NCBI GenBank assembly: GCA_036004405.1
Contig: DASYRM010000123.1
Span: 1-34,723, forward strand
DNA: 34,723 bases
Reading direction: 5' to 3'
DNA from: DASYRM01 sp036004405
GTDB lineage: Bacteria; Acidobacteriota; Vicinamibacteria; Vicinamibacterales; UBA2999
The notes under the pieces were generated by a model. It worked only from the letters and a program-made list of their open reading frames with translations, ran no database searches and had not been told where the DNA came from. Below, piece after piece: positions 16,044 through 24,396 of this stretch (the stretch's first letter is position 1; each line of letters opens with the position of its first letter). The translations under genes and the position numbers were made by a program.

Positions 16044-16086
16044 GCGAGCCCGGACGGCCGGCCATGTGCCAGCGACTCGGGCTCGC
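16044..16086. terminator. Inverted repeat between convergent genes
   Basis: GCGAGCCCG (16044-16052) and CGGGCTCGC (16078-16086) are perfect 9-base arms around a 25-base centre. They lie between the convergent cytochrome and KGG genes, 27 bases past the KGG stop. Possibly a terminator; there is no U-tract. Nothing else was found in 15906-16113. Confidence 0.4.
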
Positions 16087-16113
16087 CACCAGACGGTGTG
16101 TAGCGTAGAAGCC

Positions 16114-16356
16114 TTATTCCATTCCGGGCCGCACGGGGTTCCCCTGCGGCATCTGCGGCTGCGGAATCATCAGCCGTCCACGCCCGCCGCGGCTGATCTG
16201 CCCGCCCTTGCGGCCCGCCGCACGCGCTTCCTCTGACGTCCACTCGTGCGCGGTGCCCTTCATATGCGCGGCCCGCCCGCCCTTGCTGGCAATCTCACGC
16301 TGCTTGTCCGCGGCCATCGACGCAAACCCACGGCTATCCTTGCGAATGTCGCTCAC
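16114..16356 (-). CDS. KGG-repeat stress protein (GsiB/con-10 type)
   Basis: An 80-residue hydrophilic protein. It starts at GTG with SDIRKDSRGFASMAADKQRE and continues with two KGG motifs, IASKGGRAAHMKGTAHEW and AAGRKGGQISRGG. This is the stress-induced KGG/con-10 pattern, also seen in Bacillus GsiB and plant group 1 LEA proteins. These are disordered hydration-type proteins made under stress or starvation, with no known enzymatic role. The tail PQPQMPQGNPVRPG is Pro/Gln-rich and unusual for the core family. The GTG start is chosen because GGGAGGG lies 4 bases upstream. Longer starts up to 16422 have no ribosome site. Confidence 0.85.
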   Translation of the reverse strand: MSDIRKDSRGFASMAADKQREIASKGGRAAHMKGTAHEWTSEEARAAGRKGGQISRGGRGRLMIPQPQMPQGNPVRPGME

Positions 16357-16591
16357 GGTTCCCTCCCTGTGTCTTGTGTCAGGCGGCCTGGACGCGCCCT
16401 TGTCGTGCAACGCCCTACGCACCGAACGTCCAATGCCCGACGACCCGGGCCATGCGGGGGGTGGTTACAAGCGGTGTGCCAGCATGGATAAGGTTGGGAA
16501 TGAACGAATTTCAGGCCCGCAGGCCGGGAGCATGCCGTCGGCGAAGTAAAAAGCACACACGCGGCTGACTCGGAAGCAGACAGATGGGATG

Positions 16592-16615
16592 GACAGATCT
16601 ACAGACAGATCTACA
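16592..16615. repeat. Tandem repeat of GACAGATCTACA, two copies
   Basis: Two exact 12-base copies abut at 16592-16603 and 16604-16615, each holding the palindrome AGATCT. They lie 62 bases before the YggX start, a place where a regulator could bind; no function shown. Confidence 0.5.
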
Positions 16616-16663
16616 AGGATTTCCACGATCTTCAGCCGCGGGCCGCTGGGCGGTCGCCGGGGT

Positions 16664-16669
16664 TACCAT
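16664..16669 (+). promoter_or_regulatory. Putative -10 element (leaderless) for yggX
   Basis: TACCAT ends 7 bases before the ATG at 16677, in the context CGGGGTTACCAT. The same 12 bases precede the HNH gene at 19949. Confidence 0.5.
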
Positions 16670-16676
16670 GGGTGAC

Positions 16677-16955
16677 ATGAGCACCCCTCGGATCGTGCAC
16701 TGCATCAAGCTACAGAAGGACCTTCCCGGGCTGGACACCCCCCCATGGCCGGGCCCCCTGGGACAGAAGATTTTCGAGAACGTGTCAGCGCAGGCGTGGA
16801 AGATGTGGGAGGAGCGTCAGAAGATGATCCTCAACGAGTACCGCCTGATGCCGTGGCAGAAAGAGGCCCAGGAGCTGATCGCGAAACATCTCGAGGACTT
16901 CTTCTTCGGCGAAAACGCGGCGTTGCCTCCCGGCTACGTGCCGCAGGCGAAGTAG
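16677..16955 (+). CDS. yggX: Probable Fe(2+)-trafficking protein (YggX family)
   Basis: A 92-residue protein, close to the usual length of about 90. It starts MSTPRIVHCIKLQKDLPGLD, with the conserved cysteine C9, and follows the family pattern: PGPLGQKIFENVSAQAWKMW, then EERQKMILNEYRLMPWQKEA, then LEDFFFG near the end. YggX is a small cytoplasmic protein linked to iron handling and protection of Fe-S enzymes from oxidative damage. The ATG at 16677 matches the family N-terminus, and an upstream open stretch from 16584 is not part of the protein. It is followed 17 bases later by the POT transporter gene. Confidence 0.92.
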   Translation: MSTPRIVHCIKLQKDLPGLDTPPWPGPLGQKIFENVSAQAWKMWEERQKMILNEYRLMPWQKEAQELIAKHLEDFFFGENAALPPGYVPQAK

Positions 16956-16972
16956 CCCACACCCGCCACGCC

Positions 16973-18340
16973 GTGAACAGCCCCACGACTGCCCTCGCAG
17001 GCGACGACGTCGGCCTCGCCGACGATCGCAGATTCTTCGGTCACCCCCGCGGACTCGCCACGCTGTTCTTCACGGAAATGTGGGAACGGTTCAGCTATTA
17101 CGGGATGCGGGCGTTTCTTCTGTACTACATGACTGCATCCGTGACCGCCGGTGGCCTCGGGTTCAGCGATGCGGACGGAACATCGATTTACGGCACATAT
17201 ACCGGCGCCGCATGGGGTGCTTCGATCGTCGGCGGATTCATCGCGGATCGGTTCCTGGGCCAATACCGCAGTGTGCTGATCGGCGGCATCGTCATCATGT
17301 TGGGGCACTTCACTCTGGTGTTCCGGCCGGTGCCCTTCTTCTACGCGGGCCTGGCGCTGATCGTGATCGGAACCGGTCTCCTCAAGCCGAGCGCGAGCAC
17401 TCTCGTGGGGTTGCTGTACGAGCCTGGCGACAAACGCCGCGATGCCGGGTACTCGCTCTTCTACATGGGCATCAACGGCGGCGCAATTCTCGGGCCGATC
17501 ATCGCGGGCTATATCGCTCAGGAGATCGACTGGCATCTGGGCTTCGGCTGCGCCGGCGTGTTCATGCTCTTTGGTGTCATCCAGTACGTCGCGGGCAGGA
17601 AGAATTTCCGCACGGCGTTGGAACGGGCCGCGAAGGCGACGGCCCCGAAGACCTCCCACGCCGGGGCGGCGCCTGCCGGATCGGCAGGTGCGATCTCCTT
17701 CTCGACGAGCGAATGGAAGCGCATCGCCGCCATCTTCGCGTTCTTCGCGTTTGCGATCCTGTTCTGGGGCGGCTACGAGCAGGCGGGGTCGACGCTGGCG
17801 CTGTTCGCCGACCGCAACACGCGGCTCGAGCTCTTCGGATTCCCGTTTCCCTCGTCCTGGTTCCAGTCGGTGCAGCCCATCTTCGTCGTGATCCTCGCAC
17901 CCATCTTTGCGTGGCTCTGGATACGGCTCGGCCGCCGGGAACCGCCGGTCACGGCAAAGTTCGCCATGGGGCTGCTGTTCATGGGCATTGCCTTTCTCAT
18001 CATGGTTCCGGCCGGAGCCAGCGCTCAGGGCAGTGGCCTCCGCGTCAGTCCGTGGTGGCTCATCGCCTGGAACCTCTTTTCCGAGTTTGGCGAGGTCTGC
18101 CTGTATCCGGTCGGCATGAACGCGGTGTCGAAACTCTCACCGGCGCGCATCGTGGGCGTGATGATGGGCGTATGGTTCCTGTCGATCTCGTTCGGCAACA
18201 AACTGGCCGGGTGGGCGGCCGGCTTCATCACCACGGTCCCGCTCGACCGGCTGTTCGCCATTTTCGCCGTGATCCTGGTCGTCGCTTCGCTCCTGATGTT
18301 CGCGCTGCTCCGACCGATCGGCCGGCTGACCAACGAATAG
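16973..18340 (+). CDS. POT/PTR2-family proton-coupled oligopeptide transporter
   Basis: A 455-residue polytopic membrane protein of the major facilitator superfamily, POT/PTR2 branch, importing di- and tripeptides with protons. The family motif ExxERFSYYG is at residues 35-44 (EMWERFSYYG). ADRFLGQYRSVLIGG is the MFS loop motif, and LFYMGINGGAILGPIIAGYI is the second PTR2 signature. WGGYEQAGSTLALFADRNT in the second half matches the family's helix 7 substrate region. The start is GTG 16973, 17 bases after yggX and without a clear ribosome site, so it is likely co-transcribed. Around 12 membrane segments with a variable cytoplasmic loop near residues 220-240 are visible. The exact peptide range is unknown. 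Confidence 0.93.
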   Translation: MNSPTTALAGDDVGLADDRRFFGHPRGLATLFFTEMWERFSYYGMRAFLLYYMTASVTAGGLGFSDADGTSIYGTYTGAAWGASIVGGFIADRFLGQYRSVLIGGIVIMLGHFTLVFRPVPFFYAGLALIVIGTGLLKPSASTLVGLLYEPGDKRRDAGYSLFYMGINGGAILGPIIAGYIAQEIDWHLGFGCAGVFMLFGVIQYVAGRKNFRTALERAAKATAPKTSHAGAAPAGSAGAISFSTSEWKRIAAIFAFFAFAILFWGGYEQAGSTLALFADRNTRLELFGFPFPSSWFQSVQPIFVVILAPIFAWLWIRLGRREPPVTAKFAMGLLFMGIAFLIMVPAGASAQGSGLRVSPWWLIAWNLFSEFGEVCLYPVGMNAVSKLSPARIVGVMMGVWFLSISFGNKLAGWAAGFITTVPLDRLFAIFAVILVVASLLMFALLRPIGRLTNE

Positions 18341-18365
18341 AGCTGAGACCCACAGCAGCAGCGAC

Positions 18366-19187
18366 ATGGCTCTCGAGAAATACAAGGCGAAGCGCGACTT
18401 CACGAAGTCGCCCGAGCCCGCCGGCGACAAGGGGCGCCGGTCGCCTGCCGGCCGCAAGCCGCGGTTCTTCTGCGTGCAGAAGCACCTCGCCAGCCACCTG
18501 CACTACGACTTCCGCCTGGAGCACGAGGGGGTGCTGCTGTCGTGGGCGGTGCCGAAGGGACCGTCGCTCGACCCCACCATCAAGCGGCTCGCGATGCACG
18601 TCGAGGATCACCCCGTCGAGTACGGCGAGTTCGAGGGGGTGATTCCGTCCGGCTACGGCGCCGGCATCGTGATGCTGTGGGACAAGGGCACATGGACGCC
18701 CGAGACCGACGACGTCGACGGCGCGTTGAAAAAGGGCGACCTCAAATTCACGCTCGACGGCTACAAGCTGAAAGGCTCGTGGGTGCTCGTGCGGACGCGG
18801 GGCTGGGGCGGTGGCGGGAGCAGCCGCGGCGGCGCCAGCGAAGGCAAGACGTCGTGGCTCCTCATCAAGCATCGCGACGACTGGTCAGGCCCGGTGGACA
18901 TTGCCGAGTTCGCGCCGCTCAGCGTGAAGAGCGAAGGCGACTTCGCCGACATCCTCTCGCAGGACAACCCGGACATCTGGCGCTCGAACCGCCCGGCCGA
19001 AGGCGGCGATAACGGCAAGCTGTTTCAATCGATCATCACCCGCGCGCTGGCGCTGCAGGCGGAGCGCGAAGGGAAGAGCGTGGCGCCTGCACCCGCCGCG
19101 GCGCCAAAGAAGAAGGCCGCCGCGCCGAAGAAGCCGGCTACGAAGACAAAGGCCGCAGGAACCAAAGCGCAAACGAAACGCGGCTGA
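18366..19187 (+). CDS. Stand-alone LigD-type 3'-phosphoesterase with basic tail
   Basis: A 273-residue protein holding only the phosphoesterase (PE) domain of the NHEJ ligase LigD, which trims 3' ends at breaks. The motif FFCVQKHLASHLHYDFRLE gives H40, H46, D48 and R50, and DHPVEY gives H82 and Y86. These match the metal and catalytic residues of the Pseudomonas LigD PE domain with an offset of two. SWAVPKGPS is also typical. After residue about 228 comes a Lys/Ala/Pro tail (AAPKKKAAAPKKPATKTK), like histone H1, which should bind DNA. The ligase and polymerase domains are absent, and no Ku gene is nearby. It lies 25 bases after the POT gene. Cytoplasmic DNA end repair is inferred. Confidence 0.9.
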   Translation: MALEKYKAKRDFTKSPEPAGDKGRRSPAGRKPRFFCVQKHLASHLHYDFRLEHEGVLLSWAVPKGPSLDPTIKRLAMHVEDHPVEYGEFEGVIPSGYGAGIVMLWDKGTWTPETDDVDGALKKGDLKFTLDGYKLKGSWVLVRTRGWGGGGSSRGGASEGKTSWLLIKHRDDWSGPVDIAEFAPLSVKSEGDFADILSQDNPDIWRSNRPAEGGDNGKLFQSIITRALALQAEREGKSVAPAPAAAPKKKAAAPKKPATKTKAAGTKAQTKRG

Positions 19188-19207
19188 CAAACCGTACCGC
19201 GTTTACG

Positions 19208-19807
19208 ATGCGACCACGCAGCTTCAGCCACCACAGGGTAGCGGTCCTGGCGACCGCGACGGCTTTCATATGCACGCTCCAATCGTGCACCTCGGCGGAG
19301 GCACCGACCGTCGCGGGGCACTGGTCGGGAGTGATGATGCTCGCAACCCCGTCACATCAGCCGACCTTCGTGACGGTGACTGTGGCTTTGCGGCAGTCCG
19401 GCCAACGAGTAGAAGGGCGCTGGTCGTCGACGGAAGCTAGCAAGCACCTCCTCGGCGATGCCACGGGCACGATCCTCAAAAGAAACGGACAGTACCAGAT
19501 CGATCTGAGCGTCTCGTTCAGAGACGGCTCTCTCGACCGCCGGGTATCGAACCCGGCTGACTGCCGCGGTGTGGCTCGCGCTTCCGGTCAGCTGACTTAC
19601 GTCACGACACGGTACACCGATGCTCGTCCGGACTCGCAACAAGGCTCACACTGGGCGATCCGGTTGAAGGCCTTCGACGGGATCGGCCTCGGCGCCTGCG
19701 GCGCGATCCCTTATGCAACCTGGACTCTGACTCGCGCCGAGCAGTCATTGGCACGATCTTCTCTGTTGACAACATTTTTGGAGCGCTCGCGCCAAAGTCC
19801 GCGATAG
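19208..19807 (+). CDS. Hypothetical lipoprotein, 199 residues
   Basis: I do not recognise the family. The N-terminus has a signal peptide (MRPRSFSHHRVAVLATATAF) ending in LQSC, a plausible lipobox near C27. The mature part looks all-beta: VAGHWSGVMM, TFVTVTVALRQSGQRVEGRW, GTILKRNGQYQIDLSVSFRDG, with two later cysteines (ADCRGVARASGQ, GACGAIPYATWTL). The pattern resembles small lipocalin-like exported proteins, but this is only a guess. It follows the LigD-type gene after 20 bases and may be co-transcribed. Its last 60 bases are AT-richer than the neighbourhood. Start ATG 19208 is the only one that keeps the signal peptide. Confidence 0.7.
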   Translation: MRPRSFSHHRVAVLATATAFICTLQSCTSAEAPTVAGHWSGVMMLATPSHQPTFVTVTVALRQSGQRVEGRWSSTEASKHLLGDATGTILKRNGQYQIDLSVSFRDGSLDRRVSNPADCRGVARASGQLTYVTTRYTDARPDSQQGSHWAIRLKAFDGIGLGACGAIPYATWTLTRAEQSLARSSLLTTFLERSRQSPR

Positions 19808-19937
19808 CCGGCAAAACGCCGCAAGAATCGATTCTGGTGATCGGTGGGACGCGTTCGACGGCTCACCCATGTTCGGAGGCCTCGCGCCGCGTGATCGCGC
19901 CGTAGCGAGCCAGCCGTTGCTTCGAAAAACGCGGGGT

Positions 19938-19943
19938 TACCAT
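19938..19943 (+). promoter_or_regulatory. Putative -10 element for the HNH gene
   Basis: TACCAT ends 5 bases before the ATG at 19949. Context GGGGTTACCAT is the same as before yggX. Confidence 0.45.
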
Positions 19944-19948
19944 CCCGC

Positions 19949-21223
19949 ATGCTGCAACCATCCACACCGATCGAACAGCTCGGCGAAGACATCGCCGCCC
20001 TCGCTATGCGGATCCACGCCGCAACGTACCAACTGCTGGTGATGCTGCGGGAATTCGACTCGCAGAAAGGCTGGAACAACGGTTTTCTGTCGTGCGCGCA
20101 CTGGCTTTCGTGGCGCACCGGGATCGACATGGGCGCGGCGCGCGAGAAGGTGCGCGTCGCGAGGGCGCTGGACGTGCTGCCTCGGCTCAGCGGCGCCCTC
20201 GAGCGAGGCGAGATTTCCTACGCCAAGGTGCGGGCGCTCACCCGCGTGGCCACCGCCGCAGAACGAGGAGCGGCTCCTCCAGCTCGCCTACAATGCCACC
20301 GCATCGCAGGTGGAGCGCGTCGCGCGCGCCTGGCGCCGATGCGACCGGCTGGAGGAAGCGCGCGAAGACAGACAGCGTCACCTGTCTCGCTCGGCGACCA
20401 CATGCGTGGATGAAGACGGCATGATCATTTTGCGGGCACGGCGCACCCCGGAGCTGGGCGCCGTCGTACGGCGGGCGCTCGACGCGGCTGCCGAGCGGCT
20501 ATACCAGCAGGGCAAGCACGCGGCAGCGCCACATTCGATCGAGGAAGAAGTGAGCTTCGCCCAGCGCCGGGCGGACGCGCTCGCCTTGATTGCCGAATGC
20601 GCGCTGCAGTCGGATCTCGACCGCGGGCGCGCGGCGGACCGTTATCAGGTGGTGCTGCATATCGAGCCGCACGCCGACGCGCACGAGCCGGTGCAAACTA
20701 TGGTGGAGATCGATCAAGGCGCCATCCGCGTTCCGCGGAAACGTCCCGGCGCCTCGCATGTGACGCCAGCCTCGTCGTAATGCGCGACGGGCCGGACGGC
20801 TCGATCCTGGATGTGGGGCGGCGAACGCGAACGGTTCCGACGGCCATCCGGCGGGCGCTCACCACCCGGGATGCGTGCTGCCGCTTCCCTGGCTGTACCG
20901 CGCGCCGCTGCGACGCCCATCACATCACGCACTGGGGCGACGGAGGCCCAACGTCGCTCGACAACCTGATGCTCCTCTGCCGGCGCCATCACACGCTCGT
21001 GCACGAGGGTGGAATCAGCATCGAGCGCGATGTCCTGGGGAATCTCACGTTCGTGCGGCCTGATGGCCGCGTGATCGAGGTGTGTCCGCCACCATTTGTG
21101 GGTCATCTCCGACCGCTGCCCGATGCCAGCAGCGCCGCTGCGCTCCGGTGCTGGGACGGCACGCCCTTCAACCTTGGCTACGTGATCGACGTGCTGCGTG
21201 TGCCGGATTCGTCTCCCTCATAG
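19949..21223 (+). pseudogene. DUF222/HNH endonuclease (13E12-repeat type), two frameshifts
   Basis: The intact protein would have about 424 residues: an N-terminal DUF222 domain (QLLVMLREFDSQKGWNNGF, SCAHWLSWRTGIDMGAAREK, then RGEISYAKVRALTRVATA) and a C-terminal HNH nuclease (RFPGCTARRCDAHHITHWGDGG, then NLMLLCRRHH). It is broken twice. Near 20258 an extra base shifts the frame so that NEERLLQLAYNATASQVERV continues one frame over. Near 20731 a missing base shifts it back, so SAETSRRLACDASLVV resumes in the first frame. The reading between the shifts is clean and typical of the family. The simplest call is a pseudogene; a sequencing or assembly error is possible because the two shifts cancel. 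The family is often multicopy and linked to mobile DNA. Confidence 0.85.
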
Positions 21224-21396
21224 CAACGCCTGCCAGATTCGACCGCCCGATCGAACACTCTCGAGGTGCGCCCGCACAGGAAGACTGCAACGAAGAGCCG
21301 CTGAAATCGCGGGATTACGGGGACGTTACAAGACTCACGCGATCTCTGCGAGACGCCGATAGGGCCACTGTGCCCGTATGGCACGGGAGGTGGTCC

Positions 21397-21759
21397 GTGG
21401 GTCGCGTTCGGTTCCTATCTGCAGTTCTGCTCTTCAGTGGGCTCGTGCTATTCACTCCCGCGGCGTCGGCGCAGTCGCGCGGTCTCGGTGTCGTCAACGG
21501 CGAGCTCCGGGGCAACGCCGGCGAGCATATCGCCGGTGGATCGGTCAAATTCATCCTCGGCGCGGGAGAGTCGATTCAGGCCAACGCCGACAAGGACGGC
21601 AAGTGGCGCGCCGTCGGCGTCGGCAAGGGACAGTGGCGCGTGCTGGTCTCGGCGCCGGGCTACGCCGCGCGCGTCGTCACGCTGGTGATCGAAAAGGAAA
21701 CCTTTGGTACCGACCCGGTGGTGACCGTGCTGCGGCGGCTGTCCATGTTGCGGGACTAG
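21397..21759 (+). CDS. Secreted carboxypeptidase-regulatory-like domain protein
   Basis: A 120-residue exported protein: a signal peptide of about 26 residues (GRVRFLSAVLLFSGLVLF, cut after ASAQS) and a single beta-sandwich with NGELRGNAGEHIAGGSVKFI, then ANADKDGKWRAVGVGKGQWR and VLVSAPGYAARVVTLVI. The pattern is that of a carboxypeptidase regulatory-like (CarboxypepD_reg) domain, an adhesive or structural module usually fused to receptors. Here it stands alone. The GTG start at 21397 is chosen because GGAGGT lies about 5 bases upstream and the signal peptide begins there. Longer starts upstream lack such a site. It is followed by the acyl-CoA synthetase gene, which has its own -10 hexamer. 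Role unknown. Confidence 0.75.
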   Translation: MGRVRFLSAVLLFSGLVLFTPAASAQSRGLGVVNGELRGNAGEHIAGGSVKFILGAGESIQANADKDGKWRAVGVGKGQWRVLVSAPGYAARVVTLVIEKETFGTDPVVTVLRRLSMLRD

Positions 21760-21785
21760 ACCGTACGCGCCGGCCAGCCCGGCCG

Positions 21786-21791
21786 TATACT
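21786..21791 (+). promoter_or_regulatory. Putative -10 element for the acyl-CoA synthetase gene
   Basis: TATACT ends 9 bases before the ATG at 21801, giving a leader of at most 2-3 bases. Confidence 0.55.
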
Positions 21792-21800
21792 CGGCCGGCC

Positions 21801-23369
21801 ATGCCTTTCCGCAGCCCGTATCCGGACGTCCACATCCCGGACCTGCCGCTCGGCGAGGTGGTGCTCGGCGCCGCGCTCGCGCGCGCCGATCATCCGGCCC
21901 TGGTCGACGGGCTTACCGGCCGCATCGTCACCTACGGCGAGCTGGTCGCCCAGGTGCGAGCGGTCGCCGCGGGGCTCGCGGCGCTCGGCATCCGCAAAGG
22001 GGACGTGGTGGCGCTCTGGTCGCCCAACTCGCCGGAGTTCGCCATCGTCTTCCACGCCGTCGCGAAGCTCGGGGCCATCGTCACCACGGCCAACCCCGTC
22101 GCGACGTCGCACGAGTTCGCCCAGCAACTGAGCGATGCGAGCGCGCGCCTGATTGTGACCACCGCGGCGCTGCTCGACCGGGCGCGCGAAGCGATCGGCA
22201 AGACGGGGCGTTCGATCACTGTCGTCACCACCGACGAGGTCCACGGGGTGGCATCCCTGAGGTCGATCGCGCGCGACGCGGACCCGCCACCGGTCACCAT
22301 CGTTCCGTCGGAGGACGTGATCGCCCTGCCGTACTCGTCGGGCACGACCGGCCTGCCGAAAGGCGTGATGCTGACGCATCGCAACCTGATTGCGAACCTG
22401 ATGCAGGTGGACGCTCTCGAAGACCGCGACCTTCGCGCGTTCGTCGGCGTGCTGCCGTTCTTCCACATCTACGGGATGGTCGTGATCCTGAACTTCGCGC
22501 TGATGCGCGGCGCGACCGTCGTCACGCTGCCCCGCTTCGAGCTCGAGCCGTTCCTGAAGGTGCTGCAGGAGTGGCCGATCGCCCTCGCGCACATCGTGCC
22601 GCCGGTGGCCGTGGCGCTCGCCAAGCACCCGGCCGTGGACAACTACCGCTTTCCGCATCTCAAATGGCTGTTCTCGGGCGCGGCGCCGCTGGGGCCCGAG
22701 CTCACCGCCGCGGTGCGTCAACGGCTGGGCGTCACGATCCGGCAGGGCTACGGGATGACCGAGGCGAGCCCGGCCTCGCACTACACGGCGCCTGGTGCGC
22801 ATCGGGACGGCATGATCGGACCGCTGGTGCCGTGCACCGAGGGGCGCATCGTGGACCCCGACACCGGCGCGGACCTCGGCGCGGGGGAGCCCGGCGAAGT
22901 GTGGGTGCGCGGCCCGCAGGTGATGAAGGGGTACTTGAACAATCCCGAGGCCACCGCGAGCACCGTCGACGCGCACGGATGGCTCCGCACCGGCGACATC
23001 GGCATCGTCGACGCCGACGGTTACCTGACGATCGTCGATCGGCTGAAAGAGCTGATCAAAGTGAAGGGTTATCAGGTGGCGCCGGCGGAGCTCGAATCGC
23101 TCCTCCTCGATCACCCGCTCATCGCCGACGCCGCCGTCATTCCGGTGCCCGACATCGAGTCGGGCGAAGCGCCCAAGGCGTTCGTGGTGGCGCGCGGAGC
23201 GCTAACCGCCGAGGACGTGCGCGCGTTCGTCCACGAGCGCGTCTCGCACTACAAGCGGCTGCGCGAGGTGGCCTTCGTGGACGCCATCCCCAAATCCCCG
23301 TCGGGGAAGATTCTGCGCCGCGTGCTGATCGAACAGGAACGCGCCGCGCGCGCGGCGGCCGGCGCCTAG
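21801..23369 (+). CDS. 4-coumarate--CoA ligase-like acyl-CoA synthetase
   Basis: A 522-residue adenylate-forming enzyme (ANL superfamily) that activates a carboxylic acid with ATP and transfers it to CoA. Motifs in order: YSSGTTGLPKG phosphate loop at residues 178-188 and VMLTHRN after it; FFHIYGMVVIL; GYGMTEASP; RTGDIGIVDADGYLTIVDR with KELIKVKGYQVAPAELE, the hinge; and the catalytic lysine K503 in SPSGKILRR. The closest known pattern is the 4CL branch (aromatic and medium-chain acids), but the substrate cannot be read from sequence. The ATG is placed by the TATACT hexamer upstream. The frame is open for over 100 codons before it, which I judge not translated. It converges with yvcK with only 3 bases between the stop codons. 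Confidence 0.92.
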   Translation: MPFRSPYPDVHIPDLPLGEVVLGAALARADHPALVDGLTGRIVTYGELVAQVRAVAAGLAALGIRKGDVVALWSPNSPEFAIVFHAVAKLGAIVTTANPVATSHEFAQQLSDASARLIVTTAALLDRAREAIGKTGRSITVVTTDEVHGVASLRSIARDADPPPVTIVPSEDVIALPYSSGTTGLPKGVMLTHRNLIANLMQVDALEDRDLRAFVGVLPFFHIYGMVVILNFALMRGATVVTLPRFELEPFLKVLQEWPIALAHIVPPVAVALAKHPAVDNYRFPHLKWLFSGAAPLGPELTAAVRQRLGVTIRQGYGMTEASPASHYTAPGAHRDGMIGPLVPCTEGRIVDPDTGADLGAGEPGEVWVRGPQVMKGYLNNPEATASTVDAHGWLRTGDIGIVDADGYLTIVDRLKELIKVKGYQVAPAELESLLLDHPLIADAAVIPVPDIESGEAPKAFVVARGALTAEDVRAFVHERVSHYKRLREVAFVDAIPKSPSGKILRRVLIEQERAARAAAGA

Positions 23370-23372
23370 CCG

Positions 23373-24365
23373 CTAGCCCCTGACCTCGACGGGCGCCTCG
23401 TGCAGCAGGCGCTGCGACAGCACCGACCACACGGCAAACGACAGCCGGCGCCGGTCGTGGCGCGCGATCGCGGTGTTCCAGAAGGGGCCGGTCACGAGCT
23501 CGGTGCGATCGTCGAGCGCGCCCTGTTCGAGCGGCAGCTTCTGCTCGGCCGCGTAGCGCATCAGCGTTTCCTTCGACGGCCGGCCGGTGTTGGCAATCAC
23601 TACGTCCACCGGGCGCTCGATGGCGCGCGCCACCCACCGCGCGGCGTCGGCGGCGGTGAAGCCCGTCATGCCGCTCCCCTCGGTGAGCAGGTTCGCAATC
23701 AGGATGACCGGCCCTTCCACCGATGCGAGGGCTTCCTTGACGCCGCGCACGAGCAACGGCGGCATGATGCTCGTGAAGAAGCTGCCCGGGCCGATGATCA
23801 CCGCGTCGAACTTCCTGATCGCCTCGGCCACGCTGGGATGGATGGCCGCTTCGGGCTCGAGCCAGAGGCGCTGAATCTGCTGCCCGCGCGACTGTCCGGC
23901 GTCCACTTCGGACTCTCCGCGCGCCGTCGAGCCGTCGCCGTACTCGACGCACAGCGACGCCCGCTCGACACTCACCGGCCACACGCGTCCGCGGCAGCCG
24001 AGCAGTGCGCGCAGGCCGTCCACGGCGCTGAGGAAGTTGCCGCTGTACTGCTCCATCATCGAGAGCAGCAGGTTGCCGCCGGTGTGGCCGCCCAGCTTGG
24101 CGTGGTGTTCGAAGGTCGGCAGGCGCGACAGGAGCACGCGGCGCGCCTCGCCCTCGTTGCGCGCGAGCGCGAGCGCGCATTTCAGCACGTCGCCGGGCGG
24201 CAGCACGCCGAGCTCGTCGCGCAACTGGCCGGAGCTGCCGCCGCTGTCGAACATCGTGACGACGGCGTTGAGGTGCAGCCACGGGTTGTTCTTCAAGCCG
24301 CCGAGCAAACTGGGCAGCCCGGTGCCGCCCCCGAAACACCCGACGTTCAACTCGCGTAACTGCAT
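23373..24365 (-). CDS. yvcK: YvcK/CofD-like uridine diphosphate-N-acetylglucosamine-binding protein
   Basis: A 330-residue cytoplasmic protein of the YvcK family, related in fold to CofD (2-phospho-L-lactate transferase). YvcK binds UDP-sugars and is linked to cell-wall and carbon metabolism in Gram-positive bacteria. Motifs: FGGGTGLPSLLGGL near residue 12, FDSGGSSGQLRDELGVLPPGD near 40, LGGHTGGNLLL near 95, VIIGPGSFFTSIMPPLLV near 190, and ANLLTEGSGMTGF near 225. Start ATG 24365 has TACAAT 7 bases upstream and no ribosome site. It is usually in a cluster with rapZ and whiA in Firmicutes; that context is absent here. Family certain; physiological role in this organism unknown. Confidence 0.9.
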   Translation of the reverse strand: MQLRELNVGCFGGGTGLPSLLGGLKNNPWLHLNAVVTMFDSGGSSGQLRDELGVLPPGDVLKCALALARNEGEARRVLLSRLPTFEHHAKLGGHTGGNLLLSMMEQYSGNFLSAVDGLRALLGCRGRVWPVSVERASLCVEYGDGSTARGESEVDAGQSRGQQIQRLWLEPEAAIHPSVAEAIRKFDAVIIGPGSFFTSIMPPLLVRGVKEALASVEGPVILIANLLTEGSGMTGFTAADAARWVARAIERPVDVVIANTGRPSKETLMRYAAEQKLPLEQGALDDRTELVTGPFWNTAIARHDRRRLSFAVWSVLSQRLLHEAPVEVRG

Positions 24366-24372
24366 CTAGGAC

Positions 24373-24378
24373 ATTGTA
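24373..24378 (-). promoter_or_regulatory. Putative -10 element (leaderless) for yvcK
   Basis: On the minus strand TACAAT ends 7 bases before the ATG at 24365. Same hexamer as ispG. Confidence 0.65.
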
Positions 24379-24383
24379 AGACC

Positions 24384-24389
24384 TAGAAT
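24384..24389 (+). promoter_or_regulatory. Putative -10 element for the gene at 24397
   Basis: TAGAAT ends 7 bases before the ATG at 24397. It overlaps the alternative ATG at 24388, which argues against that start. Confidence 0.6.
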
Positions 24390-24396
24390 GAAGACG

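Larger units (their letters stand above)
16357..16676. other. Gene-free stretch of about 320 bases
   Basis: No convincing gene on either strand: the open frames here have poor codon structure and no start signals. It contains the upstream regions of the divergent KGG and YggX genes and a short tandem repeat at 16592-16615. Nothing else is recognised. Confidence 0.6.
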
